A DNA stretch of 64,000 nucleotides. Origin: Terriglobales bacterium. Lineage in GTDB: Bacteria; Acidobacteriota; Terriglobia; Bryobacterales; Bryobacteraceae. The DNA is taken from contig JAIXQP010000052.1 in assembly GCA_027485675.1 (NCBI GenBank), positions 1 through 64,000 of the forward strand. The letters run 5' to 3'. The position numbers and the translations under genes were made by a program. A model generated the notes under the pieces. It had not been told where the DNA came from, ran no database searches, and saw only the letters and a program-made list of their open reading frames with translations. Shown one piece after another: positions 16,974-26,118 of this stretch (within the stretch, counting starts at the first letter, position 1; each line of letters starts with the position of its first letter).

Positions 16974-19604
16974 CTATTTGTTGCCCCCGCCGCTGCCACC
17001 GGCCCGGCTTGCCCCGCCTCCTCCGCCTCGTGAAGCGCCGCCACCCCCGTAACCGCCACTGCCACCACCGCCGCCACTGTATCCACCACCACCCCCGCTA
17101 TAGCCACCGCGACCGCTCCCCCCGCTATCTCCCCGCGAAGCACCGCCGCCGTAGCTACCGCCACCGTTATATCCGCCGCCGCTATACCCGCCGCGTCCCA
17201 CTCCGCCGCCCCCATCGCCGCGCGACATACCCCCGTAGCCGCCGCCGTCCCCCGACGACCGCTCCCGCACCACCGGACCGCTTATCCGTCCGCCGCCAAA
17301 GTCGCCGCCCCGATTGCCCCGGTCCGGAATCGTCGAACGCATCCCGCCGCCGTTTCGTTCCGTCGAGCTCCCGAAGCCGCCCCGGCCCGTCGCACCGCCG
17401 TCCGGCGTCGGCCGCGCGGACTCATATCCGCCCCGCGAACCGCCCATGCGGTTCCAACCATCGTTGCCGCGCGTGGTCGCTCCGCCATTCATGTCGCCCC
17501 GCGAACTACCCCCCATCCGGTTCCAGCCGCCAGCGTCGCCGCCGCGGTTGCTCTCCCCGCGCGTCGTCGCGCCGCCATCTCCGTTCGACCCGCGCGAGCC
17601 CGTGTCGCCGAAGCGACCCCACCCGCCCGTGTCCCCGCCGCGGTTCATCTCGCCCCGCGTCGTCGCGCCGCCCGCAGCTCCAGCGTCGCCGCGCGACCCG
17701 CTGTCGCCAAAGCGCCGCCAGCCGCCCGTATCGCCGCCCCGGTTCATCTCGCCCCGGGTCACCGCGCCGCCCGCCGCCGCGGCGTCGCCGCGCGACCCGC
17801 TGTCGCCGAAGCGCCGCCAGCCGCCCGTATCCCCGCCGCGATTCATCTCGCCCCGCGTCACCGCGCCGCCCGTATCCCCGCCCCGGTTCATGTCCCCGCG
17901 CGTCACCGCACCGCCCGCCGCCGCGGCGTCGCCGCGCGTCCCGGCATCGCCAAACCGCCGCCAGCCGCCCGTGTCCCCGCCCCGGTTCATCTCGCCGCGC
18001 GTCACCGCGCCGCCGTCCGCCGGCTGCCCGCCGGCGCCTTGGGCCATCTCCGCCCGCGCGCCGCCGCGTTCCATGATGTTGCCGCCGCCCGCCGGATTGT
18101 CGCCCCGGCTCACGTTGCCGCGCCATTCGCCGCCTCGCTCGGCCACCGCGCCGCCATTCTCGCCGCCAAACGTCCGCCGCGAAACGTCCTGCATCGCCGC
18201 CCGCTGATTCTCAAACGGCACCCGGTCAATCCGCGAAGGCTGCGTCCGGCTGAAGAACCGGTCGTCCCCCCGCGTCGCCCCCGGCTGCGTGTTCACCGCC
18301 CGGTCGCTCCAGCGGATGCTCTCCCGGCCCGGCGTCGCCGGCAGTTGGCCCCGCACAAACGAGGCATTGTTCAATTCGTTCCGGTCGTAACGGATGTGGT
18401 TCACCGATCCCCGGCCAAAGTCCTGCCCGTTGATCACCGTCACCCCGTCGTTAAAGCGCGCATTCCGATACACGTTGGTCACGTTGATATTCGTAATGTT
18501 CACGCTGTTGTTGACATAACCCGCGTTGCGGAACCCGCCGTAGTAGCCCCGGCCGTACCACGGGTGGAACCGTTCAAACGGCGCCAACGGCACCCAGCCC
18601 CAGTTCCCGAACCCGACGCCGATGCCGGCGTTGAAGCCGCGTCCCCCGCCCCAACCAAAGAACCCGACCAGCGCCGGACTCCAGAAGTGGCGTGCACTCA
18701 CCCGCCCCGGCCACCAGCACCAGCCGATGCCCACTTGGTGGAACCAGCGCCCGTAGTGATACGGCGCCCAGCCCCACGGGTCGTAGCTCACCCACGACCA
18801 GCCGTAGTAGTCAATCCAGCTCCACCGGCCGTTCCGGTAGGGCGCCCAGCCACCGCTCGTCGCCGGCACCCACACCTGCCCATACTCCGGCGTATTCACC
18901 CACCGGCCGTGGCCGTCCAGGTCCTCGACGCCGTAAATGTCCTGGCTCACATACCGGTAGCTCTGACTGCGTTCGAGCTCGCGGTCGCGGCTCTGGCTCC
19001 ACCGGTCAAACTCATCCATCGGAATGGCGCCATCGGTCCGGAACTCCGGCGCCGAGGCCTCGCCCCGCGCAAACAGCGTCCGGCCGCTCCGCAGCCGCTC
19101 ACTCCCTTGCGGCGTGAAGATCTCCGCTTCCCCGCTCCGCACCGTCACCTCCGTCGAGCCATCGCCGTGCACCGTTACCCGGTAAACCCCTCGCCGCATC
19201 GGACGCACCGCCACGGTCGGCGTCGAAATCTCCACCTCCCCCGTCCGGTCGCGCAACACGCGCCACGTCATCGTTCCCGATGCCAGCCGGACCAGATACC
19301 GCCGGTTCTCAATATCCGCCAACCGCAGCTCCGCTCCATCCGCCAGACGGGCGAAGTTACTGGCGTCAAACTGCACCTCGGACCGCGAACCCGCTGCCGT
19401 CAGCACCCGGTCCTCGGTCATCAGCGGCGCGTTGATCGCTGCCGCCACCCATTCATTCGTATCCCCCCGGCGCACCGAAACGTCTCCGGAGATCAGACTG
19501 AGCCGCGCGACCCCGCGCCCTTGCTCTTGGACATCGTCCTGGGCCCCCGCGCCGCCCGTGGTCAGGACGGTCAAAACGAGCGCCGGAAGTAAATTGCGGA
19601 ACAT
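16974..19604 (-). CDS. Exported FecR-domain, Trp-rich (DUF6600-like) protein with a Gly-rich repeat tail
   Basis: 876 residues from ATG 19604, with GGAGG 7-11 bases upstream (19613-19619 on plus), which fixes this start. A Sec signal peptide ends near GAGA. Residues about 30-190 are a FecR-like domain (GDVSVRRGDTNEWVAA, SEVQFDASNFARLADGAELRL, PTVAVRPMRRGVYRV). Residues about 225-400 are Trp/Tyr/Gly-rich with YGWSWVSYDPWGWAPYHYGRW-type elements, as in DUF6600. The rest, about 400 residues, is Gly-rich low complexity with tandem 33-residue repeats and an almost pure Gly/Ser/Tyr end. It is probably a surface or periplasmic structural protein. A terminator follows. Confidence 0.85.
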   Translation of the reverse strand: MFRNLLPALVLTVLTTGGAGAQDDVQEQGRGVARLSLISGDVSVRRGDTNEWVAAAINAPLMTEDRVLTAAGSRSEVQFDASNFARLADGAELRLADIENRRYLVRLASGTMTWRVLRDRTGEVEISTPTVAVRPMRRGVYRVTVHGDGSTEVTVRSGEAEIFTPQGSERLRSGRTLFARGEASAPEFRTDGAIPMDEFDRWSQSRDRELERSQSYRYVSQDIYGVEDLDGHGRWVNTPEYGQVWVPATSGGWAPYRNGRWSWIDYYGWSWVSYDPWGWAPYHYGRWFHQVGIGWCWWPGRVSARHFWSPALVGFFGWGGGRGFNAGIGVGFGNWGWVPLAPFERFHPWYGRGYYGGFRNAGYVNNSVNITNINVTNVYRNARFNDGVTVINGQDFGRGSVNHIRYDRNELNNASFVRGQLPATPGRESIRWSDRAVNTQPGATRGDDRFFSRTQPSRIDRVPFENQRAAMQDVSRRTFGGENGGAVAERGGEWRGNVSRGDNPAGGGNIMERGGARAEMAQGAGGQPADGGAVTRGEMNRGGDTGGWRRFGDAGTRGDAAAAGGAVTRGDMNRGGDTGGAVTRGEMNRGGDTGGWRRFGDSGSRGDAAAAGGAVTRGEMNRGGDTGGWRRFGDSGSRGDAGAAGGATTRGEMNRGGDTGGWGRFGDTGSRGSNGDGGATTRGESNRGGDAGGWNRMGGSSRGDMNGGATTRGNDGWNRMGGSRGGYESARPTPDGGATGRGGFGSSTERNGGGMRSTIPDRGNRGGDFGGGRISGPVVRERSSGDGGGYGGMSRGDGGGGVGRGGYSGGGYNGGGSYGGGASRGDSGGSGRGGYSGGGGGYSGGGGGSGGYGGGGASRGGGGGASRAGGSGGGNK
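17430..18020 (-). repeat. Degenerate ~99-bp coding repeats in the Gly-rich tail
   Basis: Units of about 33 residues begin GGAVTRGEMNRGGDTGGW, continue RRFGDSGSRGDAAAA, and recur at least five times, with one truncated copy inserted (AVTRGDMNRGGDTGG). Towards the C-terminus the units shorten and diverge into ATTRGESNRGG and WNRMGGSRGG forms. The nucleotide copies are close enough to allow slippage or recombination, so length variation between strains is expected. Confidence 0.85.
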
Positions 19605-19744
19605 GGCTGGTTCCTCCCGCCTACTGAATCTGCACTCCGAGGGCCAATGTCTAACCCCTTTATTTCCAACACGCCGATTCCCCGCCCCCTGGTGCTTTTC
19701 AGCCACCCCCGCAGCCGGCTGGTGCTTTCCGGCTAGCCGCTCGC

Positions 19745-19750
19745 TATAGT
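19745..19750 (+). promoter_or_regulatory. -10-like hexamer 6 bases from the bacilliredoxin start
   Basis: TATAGT ends six bases before the ATG at 19757. The only purine-rich stretch, GGAGAT, touches the start codon and is too close for a normal Shine-Dalgarno. Transcription from this -10 would start at or very near the A of the ATG. Confidence 0.45.
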
Positions 19751-19756
19751 GGAGAT

Positions 19757-20182
19757 ATGCGTTATCCAGAGCATCTCATTGGCATCATGCGGCAGGACCT
19801 GACCAACCATGGCATCGTCGAAACCCGCACGCCCGAAGAAGTCGACGCCTTGCTTGCTCCCGGCAAAGGCACCGTGATGATGGTCGTCAACTCCGTTTGC
19901 GGCTGCGCGGCCGGCAAGGCCCGTCCCGGCATCGTCCGGGCCCTCGCCGATTCCCCGGTCAAGCCGGATGTCGCCGCCACCGTTTTCGCCGGCGGTGACG
20001 TCGAAGCCGTCGCCCGGGTTCGCGAGCACCTCTCTCCCCTGCCCCCCAGCTCCCCCTCGGTCGCCATCTTCAAGGACGGCAAACCCGTCTACATGATGCA
20101 CCGCCACCAGATCGAAAGCCGCGACATGTTCCTCATCGCCGAAGAGTTGAAGAACGCCTTCGCCCAGCACTGCGCCAAGTAG
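19757..20182 (+). CDS. BrxA/BrxB-family bacilliredoxin
   Basis: 141 residues, matching the YphP/YqiW (DUF1094) length. The redox motif is CGC at residues 48-50 in the segment VVNSVCGCAAGKARPG, and the C-terminal part HRHQIESRDMFLIAEEL also fits. Known members de-bacillithiolate proteins or act as disulfide isomerases in bacillithiol-producing bacteria; whether this organism makes bacillithiol is not shown here. The downstream dipeptide epimerase starts one base after the stop, so the two are co-transcribed. Confidence 0.9.
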   Translation: MRYPEHLIGIMRQDLTNHGIVETRTPEEVDALLAPGKGTVMMVVNSVCGCAAGKARPGIVRALADSPVKPDVAATVFAGGDVEAVARVREHLSPLPPSSPSVAIFKDGKPVYMMHRHQIESRDMFLIAEELKNAFAQHCAK

Positions 20183-20183
20183 C

Positions 20184-21266
20184 ATGACGCGCCGGTCCAT
20201 GCTCGGGCTCGCCGCCCTCCCTGCCCTCGCCGCCGGCTCCCCCGTCAGCGGCCAGGTGCAGCGGCTCCAGTTGAAACACACCTGGACCACGGTGATGAGC
20301 TCGAGCACGCACCGCGACGTTCTCTACACCACCATCCAACAAGGCGGCCTCACCGCCCGCGGCGAAGGCGCCGGTATCGTCCGCTACGGCGAGACCGCCG
20401 AAGCCGGTGTCGCCTTCGTCAACCGTCTGGCCCCCGAACTCGGCCGCATGGACCTCCTCCAGTTCGGCAAGGTCATCGACTGGATTCTCCAGCAAAGCGA
20501 AGCCGACTGGGCCGCCAAGGCCGCCCTCGATATCGCCATCCACGACTGGGTCGCCCAGCGCCGCGGCGTCCCCGTCCACGCCCTCTGGGGGCTCGATCCC
20601 AAGGACGCCCCGCTCACCACCTTCTCCATCGGCATCGACAAAGCCGAAGTCATCCGGCAAAAAGTTCGCGAAGCCGAAGCCTACCCGGTTCTCAAAATCA
20701 AGGTCGGCCTCGCCAACGATGAAGAGGTCATCGAAGCCGTCCGCAGCGTCACCAAGAAGCCGCTCCGCGTCGACGCCAACGAAGGCTGGAAGGACAAGGA
20801 CGAAGCCGTCCGCAAGATCAACTGGCTCGAGAAGATGGGCGTCGAATTCATCGAACAGCCCATGCCCGCGCACATGATCGAGGAGGCCCGCTACGTCCGC
20901 CAGCGCGTCCACATCCCCATCATCGCCGACGAAGCCTGCCTCCGCCCCGCCGATATCCCCAAGCTCGCCTCCGCCTTCGACGGCGTGAACATCAAGATCG
21001 ATAAGGCCGGCGGCCTCCTCCAGGGCTACCGCATGATCCAGATCGCCCGCAGCCTCGGCCTCAAGACGATGCTCGGCTGTATGATCTCGAGCTCCGTCGC
21101 CATCACCGCCGCCGCGCAGCTCTCGCCTCTCGTCGACTACGCCGACCTCGATGGCAATCTCCTCATCGCCAACGACCCCTTCGCTGGCGTCCGCGTCATC
21201 AACGGCAAGCTCACGCTTCCGGCCGGCAACGGCCTTGGTCTCAAGGGTCCCTTGACCCGCGGTTGA
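20184..21266 (+). CDS. Dipeptide epimerase (enolase superfamily), exported
   Basis: 360 residues. The N-terminus TRRSMLGLAALPALAAG looks like a signal peptide with twin Arg. The muconate-lactonizing subgroup active site is complete: KxK at Lys171/Lys173 (LKIKVGL), metal ligands Asp197 (DANEGW), Glu224 (FIEQP) and Asp249 (ADEAC), and the general-base Lys271 (NIKIDKAGG). These residues and the DANEGW and IKIDKAGG signatures match L-Ala-D/L-Glu-type dipeptide epimerases involved in murein peptide turnover. The exact dipeptide is unknown. It overlaps the GT4 gene by TTGA. Confidence 0.85.
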   Translation: MTRRSMLGLAALPALAAGSPVSGQVQRLQLKHTWTTVMSSSTHRDVLYTTIQQGGLTARGEGAGIVRYGETAEAGVAFVNRLAPELGRMDLLQFGKVIDWILQQSEADWAAKAALDIAIHDWVAQRRGVPVHALWGLDPKDAPLTTFSIGIDKAEVIRQKVREAEAYPVLKIKVGLANDEEVIEAVRSVTKKPLRVDANEGWKDKDEAVRKINWLEKMGVEFIEQPMPAHMIEEARYVRQRVHIPIIADEACLRPADIPKLASAFDGVNIKIDKAGGLLQGYRMIQIARSLGLKTMLGCMISSSVAITAAAQLSPLVDYADLDGNLLIANDPFAGVRVINGKLTLPAGNGLGLKGPLTRG

Positions 21267-22318
21267 AGCTCCGCTTCTACACCGCCACCCCGCTCAATGT
21301 CGAGCAGGGCAGCGGCACCTACACGGGGCTCCACTGCCTCGTCCAGGGCCTCCGCGAGGCCGGCGCCACGGTCGAAATCGTCGGCCCGCGCACCCGCCTG
21401 CCGAACTACACCGTCGAGCGCTACCAGTTCAATCGCTGGCTCCCCACGCTCGACCGTTCCGGCTGCCAGGCCACCATCGGCTACGATCTCGACGGCTATC
21501 GTCTCGTCGGCTCGGGCGGCCCGCCCCACATCGCGGCCGTCAAAGGCGTCATCGCCGATGAACTCATCCACGAACGTGGGCTGAACCGCCTTCTCCTCCG
21601 CGTCCAAAGCCGCTGGGAGCGCCGCCACGTCCAACGGGCCAGCCGCGTCACCACCAGCAGCGCCTACTCCGCCGGACGCATCGCCGCCCTCTATGGCCCC
21701 TGCGCCCCGGTCCAGGTGATTCCCGAACCCATCCATCTTGCCCACTGGCGCCAAGCCTTCCGGCAGCATCCCGCCGCGCCAGACCCGCACCGCTTCACCA
21801 TCCTCTGCGTCTGCCGCTTCTTCCCCCGCAAGCGCGTCGACGTGCTGCTGCGCGCTGCTGCCCTCGCGCGCCACGCCATCGCCAACCTGCAGCTCCGCAT
21901 CATCGGTGACGGCGCCGATGCCCCTCGCCTCCGCGCCCTCGCTCACCATCTCGGCCTCGCGGGCATCGTCCACTGGCTCGGCAACGCGGAACCCGCCCAA
22001 CTCGCCCGCGAATATCAGCAGTGCGACGCCTTCTGCCTCCCCTCCGTCCAGGAAGGCTTTGGCGTCGTCTTTCTCGAAGCGATGGCCGCCGGCCGGCCCA
22101 TCGTCGCCGTCCGCGCCGCCGCCGCCCCCGAGGTCGTTCCCCACGCGCTCCTCGCCCTCCCGGACAACCCGGCCTCCCTCGCCGCCCAATTCGAACGTCT
22201 CGCCGCGGATCGAGCCCTCCGAGCCGCTATCGGCCAGGAGGGCTTTGCCCGCGTGCAACAGTTCGATCAGCCGGTCGTCGCCGCCGCCTTCCTCCGCATG
22301 GTGGAAGAGCTGCTCTAG
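21263..22318 (+). CDS. Family 4 glycosyltransferase
   Basis: 351 residues with a TTG start at 21263 overlapping the previous TGA. This is the only start that keeps the N-terminal Rossmann strand KLRFYTATPLNVEQGSGTY, which is typical for GT4. The C-terminal domain has FTILCVCRFFPRKRVDVLL and the E-x7-E donor motif in LPSVQEGFGVVFLEAMAAGRP. It is a retaining glycosyltransferase acting on a surface glycan or glycolipid. Its pairing with a murein dipeptide epimerase appears to reflect translational coupling rather than an obvious pathway. Confidence 0.85.
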   Translation: MKLRFYTATPLNVEQGSGTYTGLHCLVQGLREAGATVEIVGPRTRLPNYTVERYQFNRWLPTLDRSGCQATIGYDLDGYRLVGSGGPPHIAAVKGVIADELIHERGLNRLLLRVQSRWERRHVQRASRVTTSSAYSAGRIAALYGPCAPVQVIPEPIHLAHWRQAFRQHPAAPDPHRFTILCVCRFFPRKRVDVLLRAAALARHAIANLQLRIIGDGADAPRLRALAHHLGLAGIVHWLGNAEPAQLAREYQQCDAFCLPSVQEGFGVVFLEAMAAGRPIVAVRAAAAPEVVPHALLALPDNPASLAAQFERLAADRALRAAIGQEGFARVQQFDQPVVAAAFLRMVEELL

Positions 22319-22325
22319 CGATCCG

Positions 22326-23627
<1,302 letters not shown>

Positions 23628-24599
23628 TTACCCGCGCAGCCATTTGTCGCGATGGGCCGCGACGAATTCGTCATCGTGCAGATGCGGATACGCCGCATAC
23701 ACCCGGTCGATCTCCTCCGCCTGACCCTTCGACAGTCCCTCGTGCGGATCCAGGCACCAGATGCCTTCGAGCAGTCCCTGCCGCCGCAGCACCTCGTGCA
23801 GCCCGGCGATACAGCCCTTGAACCCGTTCGCCGCATCGAAGAACGCGGCATTCGCATCCGTCACTTCCATGTTCAGCCGCAGCGGGTCTTTATGCTTCCG
23901 CACCTTGGCCTGCATCTCGACCGCCTTCTTCGTCCAGACCGACCAATGCCCCAGCAACCCGCCCACGAACTTCACCCCGTGGTACTCGCTCAGCAGGTCG
24001 ATCACGATGTTGTCGTCATTGCCCGTGTAAAGCGCTAACTCCCGCCCGCTCTCGGCCACCGCCCGCATCACGTCAATCGTCTGGTAGCGGTTGAACGGCG
24101 CGATCTTGATCCCCACCACGTTCTTAATCTCCACGAACTGCCGCCAGAACGCATACGGCAACACGCGCCCGCCCACCGCCGGCTGCAGGTAGAAGCCCAC
24201 CACCGGCAGCACCTCCGCCACTTTTTGAACGTGTTCAATCATCTTCCGGGAGTTCGCGTTCACCAGCGCCGCCAGGCTCAACAGCCCCGCGTGATAGCCC
24301 AAATCCCGCAGTATCCCCGCCTCCCGCACCGCCTGCTTGGTCGGCCCGCACACCCCGCCGATCCGCACGACGCCTTCCATCTCCTCCCGCGCCAACTCGA
24401 GCACCGGCCGGAACAGTCCCGCCTCGCGAATGGCGAACTGCGTCGTATGCACCCCCACCGCTGCGCCGCTCACCCCCGCCGCCACGTAGTAGCGCGTCAA
24501 CGCCCGCTGCCGCCGTTCGTCCAACTTCCGCTCCGCCGTCAACGCCAGCGGATGCGCGGGAATCACCCCGCCTTTACGAAACGAAGCCAACCAATCCAT
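23628..24599 (-). CDS. DapA/NAL-family TIM-barrel aldolase
   Basis: 323 residues. The catalytic Lys is Lys165 in VVGIKIAPFN, and a Tyr lies in GFYLQPAVGG (about 137), as in dihydrodipicolinate synthase/N-acetylneuraminate lyase proteins. It lacks the N-terminal GTxGE signature of true DapA and has GVHTTQF in its place, so lysine synthesis is not supported. It is more likely an aldolase or dehydratase for a 2-keto sugar acid. It is co-transcribed with an NAD-dependent epimerase and MetY. Confidence 0.8.
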   Translation of the reverse strand: MDWLASFRKGGVIPAHPLALTAERKLDERRQRALTRYYVAAGVSGAAVGVHTTQFAIREAGLFRPVLELAREEMEGVVRIGGVCGPTKQAVREAGILRDLGYHAGLLSLAALVNANSRKMIEHVQKVAEVLPVVGFYLQPAVGGRVLPYAFWRQFVEIKNVVGIKIAPFNRYQTIDVMRAVAESGRELALYTGNDDNIVIDLLSEYHGVKFVGGLLGHWSVWTKKAVEMQAKVRKHKDPLRLNMEVTDANAAFFDAANGFKGCIAGLHEVLRRQGLLEGIWCLDPHEGLSKGQAEEIDRVYAAYPHLHDDEFVAAHRDKWLRG

Positions 24600-24623
24600 G
24601 TCTTAAGTTTCCCGTCCCTGGGT

Positions 24624-25634
24624 CTAGAATTTCCCGTCCCTGGTCATGAAGCCCGTCGGCTTGCCGTGCGTCGCGCCGCCCATGCCGATCCACTTGGCCA
24701 TCCACTCAATCATCTCGTCCGGCGTCACGCTCGGATAGCCGAACAGCCGTTGACACCGGCCCGCGTCGTTCAGCAACGCGTCCGGCGCCTCCTCCCCGGT
24801 AAACTCCGGCGTCACGCCAAAGTGCCGCCCGAAGGCCTTGGCCACCGTCCGCACGCTCAGCGTCTCCGGCCCGGCCAGGTTCACGATCGCCGCCGGCGAG
24901 GCCGCATACGGAAACGCCCGCAGCGCCACCGAGTTGGCATCGCCCTGCCAGATCGCGTTCACGGCGCCCATCGTCACATCCACCGGCCGCCGTTCGAACA
25001 CCTTCGTCCCAATCTCCAGCAGCACCCCGTAGCGCAGCTCCTGCGCATAGTTCAGCCGCAGCAGCACGGTCGGCGTCCCCAGCCGCTTGGCGTGATATTC
25101 AAACATCCGCTCCCGCCCCAAACCCGTCCACGCGTACTCGCCTACTGGCACCGGCTGGTCCTGCTCGGTCGCGCCGTAGCGCGAAAACGCATACACGTTC
25201 CCGCTCGAAAACGCGACGATCCTCGACGTCCGGAACCGCTCACACACCATCGCCGGCACCAGCACATTCATCGCCCATGTCAACGAAGGATCCGTCGCCG
25301 AACCGAACTTCCGCCCCGCGGCATGAATCACGAACTCGCACTCCGGTAGCGACTCCAACTGCGCCCGGTCCAGCAGATCGGCCTGCACGCACTCCACGCC
25401 CGCCGCCGCCAGCCGGTCCCGCGTATCGAGATCGCTGAACCGCGCCACGCCATAGACGCGCCGCCGCACCCCGCCCAGGTCCATTGCCCGCCGCGCCCGC
25501 ATCGCCAGCGTCGGCCCCATCTTCCCGCCCACCCCGAGGATCATTAGATCCCCATCGAGCTTGATCATCGCCTCCACGTCGGCCTCGCTCGGCCGCGAGA
25601 GAAACTCTTCCAGGTCTTCAATCGTCCGTATCAT
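24624..25634 (-). CDS. NAD(P)-dependent epimerase/dehydratase
   Basis: 336 residues, an extended SDR. The nucleotide-binding segment is internal (LMILGVGGKMGPTLAMRARRA, about residues 31-51) after a polar N-terminal extension of 30 residues. The central strand IVAFSSGNVYAFSRYG carries the active-site Ser. The YxxxK tyrosine is seen in the context GEYAWTGLGRERMFEY, where the expected Lys is replaced by Arg; this is atypical and makes the activity uncertain. The start overlaps the adenosine-kinase stop by 4 bases. With the aldolase that follows, it may process a sugar or sugar acid. Confidence 0.75.
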   Translation of the reverse strand: MIRTIEDLEEFLSRPSEADVEAMIKLDGDLMILGVGGKMGPTLAMRARRAMDLGGVRRRVYGVARFSDLDTRDRLAAAGVECVQADLLDRAQLESLPECEFVIHAAGRKFGSATDPSLTWAMNVLVPAMVCERFRTSRIVAFSSGNVYAFSRYGATEQDQPVPVGEYAWTGLGRERMFEYHAKRLGTPTVLLRLNYAQELRYGVLLEIGTKVFERRPVDVTMGAVNAIWQGDANSVALRAFPYAASPAAIVNLAGPETLSVRTVAKAFGRHFGVTPEFTGEEAPDALLNDAGRCQRLFGYPSVTPDEMIEWMAKWIGMGGATHGKPTGFMTRDGKF

Positions 25635-26113
25635 CGCTTGTACCCGATCTTCCGCAGAAACGCCTTCCGCGCCGCAATGTCTTCCTCGTTCTCCACCCGC
25701 TTCGGCGAGAAGCCGTCGATCACGCCCAACACCCCGCGCCCCGTCTCCCCCTGCGCCACAATCACGCTCAACGGATTCGCCGTCGCGCAGAAGATGTTCA
25801 CCACCTCCGGCACCTGCTTAATCCGCGAAAGCACGTTAATCGGAAACCCCTTCTGCATCACCACCACGAACAAGTGCCCCGCCCCGATCCGCTGCGCATT
25901 GTCCACCGCGCAATCAATCAACGCCTGGTCGTTGCCGTCAAACCGCGTCAGGCACGGCCCGGAAGCTTCGTTGAACGCAATCCCGAACTCCATCCCCGGG
26001 TTCGTGTTCACGATCGCTTCATAGATATCCTCGACCGTCTTGATGAAGTGGCTCTGCCCGATGATGACGTTGGCATCGGCGGGAAAATTGATGGGAACAT
26101 TGAGTAGGTCCAT
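25631..26113 (-). CDS. Adenosine-specific kinase (DUF355 family)
   Basis: 160 residues from ATG 26113. An in-frame ATG at 26134 would intrude into rnr and has no ribosome site. The segments VIIGQSHFIKTVEDIYEAI, GMEFGIAFNEASGPCLTRF and SVIVAQGETGRGVLGVIDG match the small family described as adenosine-specific kinase from Pyrobaculum. The biological role in bacteria is not established. A GGGAG lies about 12 bases upstream on the minus strand, inside the first codons of rnr. It is the first gene of the ask-epimerase-aldolase-metY operon. Confidence 0.8.
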   Translation of the reverse strand: MDLLNVPINFPADANVIIGQSHFIKTVEDIYEAIVNTNPGMEFGIAFNEASGPCLTRFDGNDQALIDCAVDNAQRIGAGHLFVVVMQKGFPINVLSRIKQVPEVVNIFCATANPLSVIVAQGETGRGVLGVIDGFSPKRVENEEDIAARKAFLRKIGYKR

Positions 26114-26118
26114 ACGTT

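Noticed and set aside
18039-19592. A 517-codon plus-strand frame opposite the FecR gene
   Set aside because: It is the mirror of a real gene with a good ribosome site and signal peptide; the product is Arg/Pro/His-rich.
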